Shown: positions 1-7,515 of the stretch, one piece after another
Numbering within the stretch: position 1 is the first letter of the stretch
Layout of the letters: each line of letters begins with the position of its first letter
Assembly: GCF_020595055.1 (NCBI RefSeq)
Contig: NZ_JAJDOO010000038.1
Span: 1-39,991 of the forward strand
Direction of reading: 5' to 3'
Length of the DNA: 39,991 nucleotides
Source of the DNA: Desulfosporosinus shakirovi
Lineage (GTDB): Bacteria; Bacillota; Desulfitobacteriia; Desulfitobacteriales; Desulfitobacteriaceae
Program-made: the position numbers and the translations under genes
Notes under the pieces: generated by a model
The model's input: only the letters and a program-made list of their open reading frames with translations
Told to the model about the DNA's origin: nothing
The model's database searches: none

Positions 1-129
1 AAAATGTTATTTCGGTAAATTGACATGAAAATCGGGGTTTGGCTAGCAAGCCCTATTTAAAAATTAAAGGAAGAAAAAATCAAAAATATAAAGTTGATAG
101 ATTCAATCATAAATAAGACTTAAGACCTG

Positions 130-158
130 TTGACACACAACATATAGTGTGATTAAAT
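130..158 (+). promoter_or_regulatory. Predicted sigma-A promoter of nrdR-nrdJ
   Basis: A perfect -35 hexamer TTGACA (130-135) is followed after 17 bases by TTAAAT (153-158), which matches four of six -10 positions. Transcription would start near 165. The spacer contains the first NrdR box, so a bound repressor would block polymerase directly. Confidence 0.7.
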
Positions 159-181
159 TAAACTCGTACTATATGTTGGGG
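135..181 (+). promoter_or_regulatory. Two phased NrdR boxes
   Basis: Box 1 (135-150) reads ACACAACATATAGTGT and differs at one of 16 positions from the known NrdR consensus ACACWATATATWGTGT. Box 2 (166-181) matches about 11 of 16 positions. Their starts are 31 bp apart, about three helical turns, the usual arrangement for tandem NrdR boxes. Box 1 lies between -35 and -10 and box 2 overlaps the transcription start, which predicts autorepression of nrdR and repression of nrdJ. Confidence 0.75.
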
Positions 182-190
182 GTGGAGGTT

Positions 191-667
191 GTGCACTGTC
201 CATTCTGCGGAAATGAGGACACGAAAGTCCATGATTCGCGTCAGGTTGAAGAAGGAACAGCGGTCCGTAGACGCAGGGAATGTGAACGTTGTTTGCGTCG
301 ATTTACCACCTTTGAAAAGTTCGAAGACTCACCACTAGTCGTTGTAAAAAAAGAAGGTCGACGGGAAGGATTTTCTCGCTCTAAAATGATGGCCGGTATG
401 CTCAGAGCTTGCGAAAAGCGATCGATTTCGATCGATGAAATCGAAGAAGCAGCCTACGCAATAGAGAAAAAATTGCGTAATCGTAATGAACGAGAGGTGT
501 CAAGCTCCGAAGTTGGAGAAGCGGTTTTGGAACAGTTATTTAATTTGGACGAAGTTGCCTACATACGTTTCGCTTCAGTCTATCGACAGTTTCAAGACAT
601 ACAACGATTTATGGAAGAGCTGCATGAACTTATTGAAAAAAGAGGATCTATCAAAAAGAGAAATTAG
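191..667 (+). CDS. nrdR: Transcriptional repressor NrdR
   Basis: Nucleotide-sensing repressor of ribonucleotide reductase genes. From a GTG start at 191 the protein has 158 residues, close to the family norm of about 150. It opens with MHCPFC, and a second pair CERC at residues 31-34 completes the four-cysteine zinc ribbon. An ATP-cone domain follows (about residues 49-139; KKEGRREGFSRSKMMAGML). Upstream in-frame starts at 149 (GTG), 173 (ATG) and 182 (GTG) are less likely, because NrdR normally begins just before CPFC and the second operator box would lie inside a longer gene. The G-rich stretch 178-188 is the likely ribosome site. nrdJ starts only 8 bases after the stop, and both would share the NrdR-controlled promoter. 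Confidence 0.93.
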   Translation: MHCPFCGNEDTKVHDSRQVEEGTAVRRRRECERCLRRFTTFEKFEDSPLVVVKKEGRREGFSRSKMMAGMLRACEKRSISIDEIEEAAYAIEKKLRNRNEREVSSSEVGEAVLEQLFNLDEVAYIRFASVYRQFQDIQRFMEELHELIEKRGSIKKRN

Positions 668-675
668 TCTGAGTA

Positions 676-3093
676 GTGATAAGGAAAGTTGGGGGTATTG
701 AGTTGAGTTTCGAAGGACAAGCACCAAAGACATGGCCGAAGGCTAATTTAACGCCTAATGCTCGGGTTGTATTGGCAAAACGATATTTAAAACAAGAAGA
801 TGGACAAGTAATAGAAACCGCTGAAGATATGATTTATCGAGTAGCTAGTGTAGTTGCTCAAATTGAAGAGGAGAATTATGGTAAGGGAAAAAAGGAAATT
901 CAAGCCCTGATCAAAGATTTTTATACTATGATGGCCAACCTCGAGTTCATGCCAAACTCGCCTACGTTAATGAATGCAGGTCGGGACCTCGGACAACTCA
1001 GCGCTTGCTTTGTGTTGCCAATTGAGGACAGCATGGAAGAAATTTTTGATGCAATTAAAAATGCAGCCATTATTCATAAGTCTGGTGGAGGGACTGGTTT
1101 CAGCTTTTCTCGTTTACGCCCCAAAAATAGTATGGTCCGTTCAACCGGTGGAGTAGCCTCCGGTCCGATTTCTTTCATGAAAGTATTTAATTCTGCAACA
1201 GAAGCAGTTAAACAAGGTGGCACTCGTCGGGGAGCCAATATGGGAATTCTTCGTGTCGATCATCCAGATATTATAGATTTTATTCAGTGTAAAGAGGATA
1301 ATAAGGAAATTACAAACTTTAATATTTCTGTGGGAATTACCGAAGAGTTTATGCTAGCCGTTCGAGAAGAACGACCTTATGATCTCATAGACCCCCATAC
1401 GGGTAGTGCTGTCGGACAATTGTCCGCGCCAGAGATCTTTAATATAATTGTAGACCATGCCTGGAAAAACGGTGAACCCGGAATTGTTTTCCTCGATCGT
1501 TTAAATCAAGGAAATCCAACCCCGCTGTTGGGGGAGATTGAAGCTACGAATCCATGCGGTGAGCAACCATTGCTTCCAAATGAGGCTTGTAACTTAGGTT
1601 CAATTAATCTTAAACTGATGGTCATCGAAAAAGAAGGAAAAATGGTGATCAACTGGGAGCGTTTAAGTCAGGTAACACGATTATCTGTTCGTTTCCTTGA
1701 TAACGTAATAGATGCCAATCAGTACCCTCTGCCAATTATTGATAAGATGGTTAAAGGAAATCGTAAAATTGGTTTAGGTGTCATGGGATTTGCAGATATG
1801 CTTATTCTACTCCAAACCTCATATTCTACTGAAGAAGCAGTTGAATATGCAGAAAAGGTTATGAAATTTATCCAAACCGAGGCCCGTATTGAGTCTCAGA
1901 GATTGGCTGAAGAACGCGGAACTTTCCCAAATTATGAGGGTTCTATTTATGATGGGGTTATGAAGCTTAGGAATGCTACACTAACGACTATAGCTCCTAC
2001 TGGAACCATTTCCATGATTTGTGCCGCTTCGAGTGGGGTAGAACCTTTATTTGCAGTTGCCTATACTAAAACTGTAATGGATGGGACAGCTTTGGTGGAA
2101 GTAAATCCGCTCTTTGAATCGTTTGCTAAAGAGTTTGGTTTCTATTCCCAAGACCTTATGGAGAAAATCGCAAACCTGGGAACCGTCTTAGGTTTGGCAG
2201 AAGTTCCAAATTGGGTACAGGAAGTCTTTACTACGGCCCAAGAGATTGCTCCTGAATGGCATATTCGAATTCAAGCAGCATTCCAGAAATATACTGATAA
2301 CGCAGTATCTAAAACGATTAACTTTGCTAACTCTGCGACACGGGAAGAAATTGCGGAGGCCTATCGACTTGCAGATGAACTTAACTGTAAAGGCCTGACA
2401 GTTTATCGCGATGGCAGTCGGGAAGAGCAGGTGCTTTCCACGGGTACCGCAACAGTACAATCCCAAGATGAAAAGGTTGCTGGGACTAAGGCACCGATCT
2501 CTGCGCCTAAAGTACCGTTTGTCCCCGAGGTGAACACAGTCGTTCCTCGACCACGACCCACTACAACTATAGGGGTTACGGAGAAAATTAAAATTGGGTG
2601 TGGAAACCTATATGTAAGTGTCAATGCAGACGAAAAAGGAATTTGTGAAGTGTTTACGAATACTGGTCGTGCCGGAGGATGCTCATCCCAATCTGAGGCT
2701 ACTGCCCGTCTGATTTCTATAACTCTGCGTTCCGGCCTGTCAGTAGATGCAATTACAGAACAGATCAAGGGAATTCGTTGTCCGGCTTGTATGCGGCGAG
2801 AAGGAGTTAATGTAACATCCTGCCCGGATGCTATTGCTAGAGTAATTAGAAAGTATAATGACGTCGGGATAAATTTCACTAAGTCTCAAGCGGGCGTGCA
2901 AGAACAAGTGCTGGCGACCGAAAAGGCTGATGTTGTAGCAGGTCAAGGGAATGTTGCGGCAGAAAAGGGCACTACAAAAAAAGCTCGTGTAAATGTTGCC
3001 CCAGGAAATGCCTGCCCAGAGTGTGGAATGTCGATCAATCATGAAAGTGGTTGTGTTGTCTGCACTCACTGCGGCTATTCAAAGTGTGGATAA
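676..3093 (+). CDS. nrdJ: Adenosylcobalamin-dependent (class II) ribonucleoside-diphosphate reductase
   Basis: Reduces ribonucleotides to deoxyribonucleotides using a coenzyme B12 radical, with or without oxygen. The protein has 805 residues. An N-terminal region precedes the alpha/beta barrel, which shows the blocks [31 protein letters not shown] and [10 protein letters not shown]. The catalytic finger loop [18 protein letters not shown] places the radical cysteine at C294 and the general-base glutamate at E296. The C-terminal 30 residues carry C780, C783, C793, C796, C799 and C804, typical of the Cys-rich tail that re-reduces the active site and binds metal. The start may be GTG 676 or TTG 703; the GGGGG at 690-694 favours 703. 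The gene directly follows nrdR, which is expected to control it. No small subunit is nearby, as expected for class II. Confidence 0.95.
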   Translation: MIRKVGGIELSFEGQAPKTWPKANLTPNARVVLAKRYLKQEDGQVIETAEDMIYRVASVVAQIEEENYGKGKKEIQALIKDFYTMMANLEFMPNSPTLMNAGRDLGQLSACFVLPIEDSMEEIFDAIKNAAIIHKSGGGTGFSFSRLRPKNSMVRSTGGVASGPISFMKVFNSATEAVKQGGTRRGANMGILRVDHPDIIDFIQCKEDNKEITNFNISVGITEEFMLAVREERPYDLIDPHTGSAVGQLSAPEIFNIIVDHAWKNGEPGIVFLDRLNQGNPTPLLGEIEATNPCGEQPLLPNEACNLGSINLKLMVIEKEGKMVINWERLSQVTRLSVRFLDNVIDANQYPLPIIDKMVKGNRKIGLGVMGFADMLILLQTSYSTEEAVEYAEKVMKFIQTEARIESQRLAEERGTFPNYEGSIYDGVMKLRNATLTTIAPTGTISMICAASSGVEPLFAVAYTKTVMDGTALVEVNPLFESFAKEFGFYSQDLMEKIANLGTVLGLAEVPNWVQEVFTTAQEIAPEWHIRIQAAFQKYTDNAVSKTINFANSATREEIAEAYRLADELNCKGLTVYRDGSREEQVLSTGTATVQSQDEKVAGTKAPISAPKVPFVPEVNTVVPRPRPTTTIGVTEKIKIGCGNLYVSVNADEKGICEVFTNTGRAGGCSSQSEATARLISITLRSGLSVDAITEQIKGIRCPACMRREGVNVTSCPDAIARVIRKYNDVGINFTKSQAGVQEQVLATEKADVVAGQGNVAAEKGTTKKARVNVAPGNACPECGMSINHESGCVVCTHCGYSKCG

Positions 3094-3102
3094 GATTAAT
3101 GT

Positions 3103-3141
3103 TCACTGATAATAAAGTCTGTCACTGAATAATAAAGTCGG
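3103..3141 (+). repeat. Short tandem duplication after nrdJ
   Basis: Two adjacent near-copies, TCACTGATAATAAAGTCTG (3103-3121) and TCACTGAATAATAAAGTCGG (3122-3141), differ by one insertion and one substitution. They lie between the nrdJ stop codon and its terminator. No function is evident; a replication-slippage duplication or a worn mobile-element end are both possible. Confidence 0.6.
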
Positions 3142-3213
3142 ATACTATTGGACAATGAAATTTTGTCGCTTGGAAAAATTAATAATAATTTGGACTAACT
3201 AAAACGCATCTTA

Positions 3214-3256
3214 GCCAATAACTGAAATACCACGGTTATTGGCTTTTTGGTTTTGG
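3214..3256 (+). terminator. Rho-independent terminator of nrdR-nrdJ
   Basis: A perfect 10-bp stem, AGCCAATAAC (3214-3223) with GTTATTGGCT (3236-3245), has a 12-base loop and is followed by TTTTGGTTTTGG. It sits 120 bases after the nrdJ stop. Confidence 0.85.
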
Positions 3257-3354
3257 TTCTTACTGAAACTAATATAAGACGAGTTACACTTACATCTCTA
3301 GGAGCAGATGGTTATCATATTTCTATTGAGTATAATATTGAGGATCCGAGCGAT

Positions 3355-3383
3355 TTGAAGTATTCTTGATTATATTGTATAAT
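3355..3383 (+). promoter_or_regulatory. Predicted promoter of the ABC-F gene leader
   Basis: TTGAAG (3355-3360), a 17-base spacer and a perfect TATAAT (3378-3383) predict a start near 3390. That gives a leader of about 255 bases before the ABC-F start codon, and the leader contains the attenuator and upstream ORF described separately. Bases 3257-3354 show no other clear feature. Confidence 0.65.
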
Positions 3384-3407
3384 GAAGTCATTAATTAGAG
3401 ATTGGAG

Positions 3408-3533
3408 ATGGAAAGATGCGTAATTTTTCTTGCTAAAATATCTAAGCATAATGAAATACGGAACCAGTGGCAGAAACCGCTTGTTTTGTTGTGCTTGATG
3501 CAAGAAAGTTACTATTTCTTTTCACTCAGATAA
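3408..3533 (+). CDS. Candidate regulatory leader peptide (41 aa) upstream of the ABC-F gene
   Basis: An ATG at 3408 opens a 41-codon frame that begins MERCVIFLAK and ends YYFFSLR. A second, overlapping mini-ORF starts at 3416 (MRNFSC, stop 3434-3436) and has a better-spaced ribosome site, GGAGATGG at 3404-3411. The 41-codon frame runs across 3499-3510, the strand that can pair with the terminator arm. A ribosome moving through it would mask that element, while one stalled early by an antibiotic would leave it free. Which of the two frames is translated cannot be decided from sequence. The role is inferred from position, not homology. Confidence 0.4.
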   Translation: MERCVIFLAKISKHNEIRNQWQKPLVLLCLMQESYYFFSLR

Positions 3534-3630
3534 TACATCCTTACCATACCATACCCTAAATGGGTCTGGCTTTGCTGTGTATTTGCGAGTTGCAAGAATT
3601 TAACTTTCTTGCAGCTCATTAATTTTTTGC
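3499..3630 (+). promoter_or_regulatory. Putative transcription attenuator controlling the ABC-F gene
   Basis: A terminator hairpin pairs GAGTTGCAAGAA (3587-3598) with TTCTTGCAGCTC (3606-3617), loop 3599-3605, and is followed by ATTAATTTTTT. An upstream segment TGCAAGAAAGTT (3499-3510) is perfectly complementary over 12 bases to AACTTTCTTGCA (3602-3613), which overlaps the loop and 3' arm of the terminator. The two pairings exclude each other, giving a classic terminator/antiterminator switch. Ribosome-mediated attenuation is an established control mode for ABC-F and other ribosome-targeting resistance genes in Bacillota. The gene's own SD, AGGAGG at 3633-3638, lies beyond the U-tract. Confidence 0.7.
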
Positions 3631-3646
3631 ACAGGAGGACAAAATT

Positions 3647-5122
3647 ATGGCTCTAATAAATGTTGCAAATCTGACCTTTGCCTATGATGGCAGTTATGAT
3701 AACATTTTTGAAAACGTTAATTTCCAAATAGATACTAATTGGAAATTAGGATTTACGGGGAGAAATGGTAGAGGTAAGACAACATTTCTTAATTTGTTGC
3801 TTGGTAAATATGAATACAGCGGTAACATTTCTGCAAATGTTAGCTTTGAATATTTTCCTTTCAATGCAATAAACAAGGAAAAGAATACCCTTGATCTAAT
3901 CAGCGACATTTTTCAGGATTATACCCACTGGAAATTGATGCGTGAAATTTCATTACTAGAAGTTTCTGAGGATGTTTTGTATCGTCCTTTTGATTCATTA
4001 TCCTTCGGAGAACAAACGAAAGTATTGCTTGCGTCGTTGTTTCTTAAGGAGAATAGTTTTCTGTTGATTGATGAGCCAACCAATCACCTTGATATGACTG
4101 CAAGAAAACTTGTTAGTGATTATCTCAATACCAAAAGTGGCTTTATTGTGGTATCACACGACAGAGCATTTCTTGATAACTGCGTTGACCATATTCTTTC
4201 AATCAATAATGCCAATATAGAAATCCAAAAAGGCAATTTTTCTTGTTGGTGGGAAAATAAAAAAAGGCAGGATAGCTTTGAGTTTGCAGAAAACGAAAAG
4301 CTTAGGAAAGACATTAATCGCTTGTCAGATTCCGCCAAACGAACGAGTAATTGGTCGAAGGAAGTGGAAAAGACAAAAAAAGGAACAAAAAATTCGGGTT
4401 CCAAGCTGGATAAAGGTTATGTTGGTCATAAGGCTGCAAAAATGATGAAACGCTCTAAGTCAATTGAAAACAGACAACAATCTGCTATTGACGAAAAGTC
4501 TAAACTTCTCAAAAATATTGAAGACTCCGATAGCCTGAAGATTTCGCAGCTTGCTTATCATAAAAACCAATTTGCCGAACTTGAGAATGTTTCGATTTTT
4601 TACGGTGAAAAGACAATTTGTAAAGTAGGCTTTACTATTGAGCAAGGTGACCGAATTGCGCTTGTGGGTAAAAGCGGCTCAGGGAAATCAAGTATTATTA
4701 AACTTATTTGTGGTGAGAATATAGCCTATACAGGCACTTTCAGAAAAGGGAGTCAGCTTAAAATATCCTATGTTTCACAGGACACATCGCATCTTCAGGG
4801 CGATTTAACTGACTATGCTACAAATAACAAGATTGATGAAAGCCTTTTTAAATCCATTTTAAGAAAGCTTGGCTTTTCCAGAGTTCAATTTGAAAAGGAT
4901 ATGTCAACTTTTAGCGGGGGGCAGAAGAAAAAAGTGCTGATTGCCAATAGTTTATGCGAACAAGCGCATCTATATATTTGGGATGAACCCCTTAACTATA
5001 TTGACGTGATTTCCTGTATACAAATCGAAGAGTTACTGCTCAAATATCAACCGACCATTTTGTTTGTAGAGCATGATAGGGCATTCAGCGAAAATATTGC
5101 GACAAAGTTTGTAAATATCTGA
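3647..5122 (+). CDS. ABC-F ribosomal protection protein, Lsa/CplR type
   Basis: Cytosolic twin-ATPase of the ABC-F family, whose antibiotic-resistance members bind the ribosomal E-site and dislodge lincosamides, pleuromutilins and streptogramin A. The 491 residues match Lsa length (about 495). Domain 1: Walker A GRNGRGKT (38-45), signature LSFGEQTKV, Walker B LLIDEPTNHLD. A charged, Lys-rich helical linker (about 195-300) is the ribosome-reaching arm. Domain 2: Walker A GKSGSGKS (341-348), signature FSGGQKKKV, Walker B LYIWDEPLNYID. No transmembrane segments are present. The N-terminus (LTFAYDG, DTNWKLGFTGRNGRGKTT) resembles Lsa proteins. It is a single-gene unit with its own attenuated leader, and its base composition looks more AT-rich than its neighbours, so acquisition by transfer is possible. 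The exact drug spectrum cannot be read from sequence. Confidence 0.88.
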   Translation: MALINVANLTFAYDGSYDNIFENVNFQIDTNWKLGFTGRNGRGKTTFLNLLLGKYEYSGNISANVSFEYFPFNAINKEKNTLDLISDIFQDYTHWKLMREISLLEVSEDVLYRPFDSLSFGEQTKVLLASLFLKENSFLLIDEPTNHLDMTARKLVSDYLNTKSGFIVVSHDRAFLDNCVDHILSINNANIEIQKGNFSCWWENKKRQDSFEFAENEKLRKDINRLSDSAKRTSNWSKEVEKTKKGTKNSGSKLDKGYVGHKAAKMMKRSKSIENRQQSAIDEKSKLLKNIEDSDSLKISQLAYHKNQFAELENVSIFYGEKTICKVGFTIEQGDRIALVGKSGSGKSSIIKLICGENIAYTGTFRKGSQLKISYVSQDTSHLQGDLTDYATNNKIDESLFKSILRKLGFSRVQFEKDMSTFSGGQKKKVLIANSLCEQAHLYIWDEPLNYIDVISCIQIEELLLKYQPTILFVEHDRAFSENIATKFVNI

Positions 5123-5229
5123 TGCAAGAAGATAGCTTAATTATTAATCAGTCAGAATATTTCTCTTTTCGGCTCCTATGTTGGCATCAATTATATTTTG
5201 GCTAAATACAAGGAGATGGCACAGGAAAA

Positions 5230-5395
5230 GGAATGATTAAGGGGGCTCAAGGATTCGGAAACACAAAAAGACAAAAACGCTACCAACAATTGCCCCGATA
5301 AGGATGAAAAGCCAGGTATCCTGGTTAGCGGAACGAGGGAAGGGGTGTGAAGTCGGGATGCTAGTACATCGATTTCGTTGCTCACAGTATCACCT
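5230..5395 (-). pseudogene. Probable remnant of a GerAB-type germinant permease gene, N-terminal part
   Basis: On the minus strand, directly after the GerA remnant, one frame gives ANQDTWLFILIGAIVGSVFV followed by FLCFRILEP. This hydrophobic segment resembles the start of GerAB spore-germination permeases, where a D-x-W precedes the second membrane helix. The preceding part seems to continue in another frame (SNEIDVLASRLHTP), which would require a frameshift. Nothing matching the remaining roughly 300 residues of a GerAB protein is visible. Gene order GerA then GerAB on the same strand supports the reading. Confidence 0.4.
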
Positions 5396-5404
5396 TTTCT
5401 TCCG

Positions 5405-5640
5405 CTATAGAGGATACTGAGGTTTATAAGTCTCATCAATTGGCATTTCTTTGGAATTGGAACGTAGGAGGGTATGACCCCAGGCACCTAGTCCCAAGGT
5501 TACCAGAGGTACCATATGAGGAATACCGAAAGAATTTAAGGTGGCGAGGTGAATGCAGATAATGAAGAAGGATAGTGCGAAACCAAATAAACCTAGGAAG
5601 CTAGTATCATTATCATACCTCAGCAATTTAGTTTTATAGT
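5405..5640 (-). pseudogene. C-terminal remnant of a GerA-family spore germination protein
   Basis: An open stretch of about 75 residues contains LGLFGFALSFFIICIHLATL followed by NSFGIPHMVPL. This corresponds to the end of the last membrane helix and the conserved H-L-x-x-L-x-S-F-G-x-P motif of GerAA/GerKA proteins, which form the A subunit of the inner-membrane germinant receptor. Normal members have about 470-540 residues; here the soluble domain and the other helices are gone and the frame closes upstream at about 5641. No plausible promoter or ribosome site precedes it. It is read as debris of a lost ger operon. Confidence 0.6.
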
Positions 5641-5724
5641 ATTATCTTAAGGCACAAGAATATATGTAACATGGAAAGGCCCTCCCCCTAATAAGTCATA
5701 AACAGAACTCTTAACAAAACAGTA

Positions 5725-5775
5725 AAAAAAAGACCTCCTAATTGTAGAATTTATAAATCTACAGTAGGAGGTTTA
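5725..5775 (-). terminator. Terminator of ung
   Basis: On the minus strand, ACCTCCTACTGTAGA (from 5772-5758) pairs with TCTACAATTAGGAGGT (5748-5733) around a short AT-rich loop and is followed by CTTTTTTTT. The stem has one small bulge. It lies about 25 bases after the ung stop codon. The region 5641-5724 shows no recognisable gene. Confidence 0.85.
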
Positions 5776-5797
5776 TAAAATTTAAGAATTCATTGAG

Positions 5798-6463
5798 TTA
5801 ATCTATCTGCCAGTCGATCGGTAATCTATTGTTAGAAATTAAGAAATTGTTTGCTTTAGAAAAGGGTTTGCTACCAAAGAATCCTCTGCTGGCAGATAAG
5901 GGGCTTGGATGAGCGGATTCGATAATCAAGTGATGAGAGTTTGTAATGAGGTTTTTCTTAGAACGAGCGTTATTACCCCATAAGATAAAGACTACAGGAT
6001 CGTTCTTCTCATTAACTAAAGAAATGATCTTATCAGTAAAAATTTCCCAACCCTTGTTTTGGTGAGAATTGGGCTTACCTGCTTCTACGGTGAGTGACGT
6101 ATTGAGAAGTAACACTCCTTGTTCGGCCCATTTTCTAAGAGAACCGTGTTTAGGTGTCTGACAACCTAAGTCGGATTGCAGTTCCTTGAATATATTCTGG
6201 AGCGATTTTGGAAAGGGAACTCCCATATTCACTGAAAAACTAAGCCCCATTCCTTGACCGACGTTGGGATAGGGGTCTTGCCCTAAAATGACAGTCTTGG
6301 TATTTTTGTATGAGGTAAATACTAAAGCGTTAAACACATCTTCCTTTTTGGGAAAGATCTGTTTCTTCCGGTATTGGTTTTTCACCCAATCTAATAATTG
6401 AATATAATAGTCTTTTTTCATTTCATCAACAAGTAGTCTTTTCCAATCAGCTTGAACTGCCAT
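5798..6463 (-). CDS. ung: Uracil-DNA glycosylase, family 1
   Basis: Removes uracil from DNA to start base-excision repair; cytosolic. From the ATG at 6463 the protein has 221 residues, against about 225 for typical Ung. The catalytic water-activating loop GQDPYP lies at residues 61-66 with D63 in the position of E. coli D64. The minor-groove intercalation loop HPSPLSASRGFFG is intact, and LLLNTSLTVE and ILWGNNARSKK are further family blocks. The start at 6463 (MAVQADWKR) is preceded by AGGAG about nine bases upstream, a better site than that of the longer frame opening at 6517. It is transcribed alone, with a strong terminator downstream and another hairpin separating it from the receiver gene behind it. 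Confidence 0.95.
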   Translation of the reverse strand: MAVQADWKRLLVDEMKKDYYIQLLDWVKNQYRKKQIFPKKEDVFNALVFTSYKNTKTVILGQDPYPNVGQGMGLSFSVNMGVPFPKSLQNIFKELQSDLGCQTPKHGSLRKWAEQGVLLLNTSLTVEAGKPNSHQNKGWEIFTDKIISLVNEKNDPVVFILWGNNARSKKNLITNSHHLIIESAHPSPLSASRGFFGSKPFSKANNFLISNNRLPIDWQID

Positions 6464-6541
6464 GGTGAAATACTCCTTCCTTTGTGTTTCCTCTAAATAG
6501 TTTGTATTGACCATCATTAAACGGCTTCTTCTCTCTTTCTT

Positions 6542-6588
6542 TATAACACAAAAGTGGCAACGACGATAGCGCTACCACTTTTGTTATA
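6542..6588. terminator. Hairpin between the receiver gene and ung, probable terminator
   Basis: ACAAAAGTGG (6548-6557) and CCACTTTTGT (6575-6584) form a 10-bp stem that extends through TATA on both sides with a two-base bulge. On the minus strand it lies just after the receiver-protein stop codon and would end that transcript before ung. Confidence 0.6.
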
Positions 6589-6600
6589 CATATAAGAGAA

Positions 6601-6963
6601 TTATGCAATCAATCCGTCTACCGTGTCGACGAGCTCTTGTAATTCGAAAGGTTTAAGTATCAATCCCTGGTAGGAATCTTTAGACGGCAATATTTCCGCT
6701 GAGGGGATTGAACCGGTAATAAATGTGACTGGAATAAAATCTAATTTAGGATTTGATCTCATCTTCTCAACTAGTTCTTTTCCGTTCATTCCAGGCATTT
6801 TAAGATCTACCAATATTACATCGGGTTTTAATCCCTTTTCTAAGCTTTCATACGCATTCATACTATCATTAAACGTGACAACTGTATGTCCTTCGTCTGT
6901 CAAGGCAAGTTTTATTACCATTGATATTAAAGGATTATCATCAATTGTGTAAATTATGGCCAA
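6601..6963 (-). CDS. Stand-alone receiver (CheY/Spo0F-like) response regulator
   Basis: A single phosphoacceptor domain of 120 residues with no output domain. The acidic pocket is D8-D9 (TIDDNP), the phosphorylation site is D53 in VDLKMPGMNG, and the conserved T83 and K104 (LKPFE) are present, so it should be phosphorylatable. A TTG start at 6963 is chosen because AAAGAGG ends nine bases before it; the TTG at 6972 abuts that ribosome site. It diverges from an operon encoding a KaiC-like ATPase and a histidine kinase with a sporulation-kinase-style H-box. A phosphorelay between them is inferred from position. A DNA-binding partner is not visible here. Confidence 0.88.
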   Translation of the reverse strand: MAIIYTIDDNPLISMVIKLALTDEGHTVVTFNDSMNAYESLEKGLKPDVILVDLKMPGMNGKELVEKMRSNPKLDFIPVTFITGSIPSAEILPSKDSYQGLILKPFELQELVDTVDGLIA

Positions 6964-7112
6964 TTCTCTCAACCTCTTTCTAACTTTTTAGAAATGTTAA
7001 TTTTATTACTAACTATGATTATTAACTATACACCTTTAAAGTAGCAAAATTTGTTGTGACATGTCGTCAACTTTAATACATGTTTTTGTGCAAATGACAA
7101 TCATAAAAGGAT

Positions 7113-7132
7113 TTCGGCAAAAACATGTCGAA
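7113..7132. promoter_or_regulatory. Inverted pair of Spo0A boxes
   Basis: TGTCGAA at 7126-7132 (plus) and TGCCGAA at 7119-7113 (minus) both match the known 0A box TGNCGAA exactly. They are separated by six bases and lie within the near-palindrome ATTTCGGCA (7111-7119) and TGTCGAAAT (7126-7134). They sit in the 200-base gap between the divergent receiver gene and the KaiC-kinase operon. A weaker relative, TGTCGTC, occurs at 7062-7068. Spo0A control is inferred from motif and context only. Confidence 0.5.
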
Positions 7133-7164
7133 ATGTATTAATCTTGAAAGGGGGGGGAAGATCA

Positions 7165-7470
7165 TTGAACTTTCACCAAAAAACTATTGATGAGTTATTT
7201 ATATCGGTAGGACAAGTTGTTGGGATCCATGTTTTCGTCATTGTTTTAGAACGTGCTTTATGGAAGACTCAGTTAAAGTATGAGGAAGCTGCTATGATCA
7301 AAATCTCAGAGGATGGAGCTTCATTAAAAGAGATGTTTGAAATAGAACAGGATAGAGCCATCCTTGTGGTCCATGAGTTTTTGATTAATATAGTAAATAC
7401 ATTAGGTCATTTAGTTGGAAAACAACTGGCGAAACAATTAACGGAAGAGCTTGACGCTATCGATATGTGA
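7165..7470 (+). CDS. Small alpha-helical protein of unknown function, first gene of the KaiC-kinase operon
   Basis: A protein of 101 residues from a TTG start at 7165 (MNFHQKTIDELF). The stretch of eight G at 7150-7157 is the ribosome site, and an earlier in-frame TTG at 7144 would place that site inside the gene. The sequence looks entirely helical, with amphipathic segments such as LFISVGQVVGIHVFVIVLER and VVHEFLINIVNTLGHLVGKQ. It has no cysteines, no signal peptide and no recognisable domain. The KaiC-like gene starts 46 bases downstream and the kinase follows, so it is probably co-transcribed and may be an adaptor for them. I do not recognise the family. Confidence 0.7.
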   Translation: MNFHQKTIDELFISVGQVVGIHVFVIVLERALWKTQLKYEEAAMIKISEDGASLKEMFEIEQDRAILVVHEFLINIVNTLGHLVGKQLAKQLTEELDAIDM

Positions 7471-7515
7471 AGGTGAAAAGTAGGATAATAGTAGTTTTAA
7501 ATAGGAGTGTTAGTA

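Noticed and set aside
20-60. TTGACA at 20-25 as a second nrdR promoter
   Set aside because: No acceptable -10 hexamer lies 16-18 bases downstream; the nearest TA-rich hexamer is 28 bases away.
2188-3069. Three overlapping minus-strand open frames inside nrdJ
   Set aside because: They lie opposite a strongly conserved coding region, have no ribosome sites and show no protein-family features.
5191-5487. A 98-codon minus-strand frame between the ABC-F gene and ung
   Set aside because: Its translation resembles no protein, while other frames of the same DNA give GerA/GerAB-like segments; it is treated as part of the decayed ger region.
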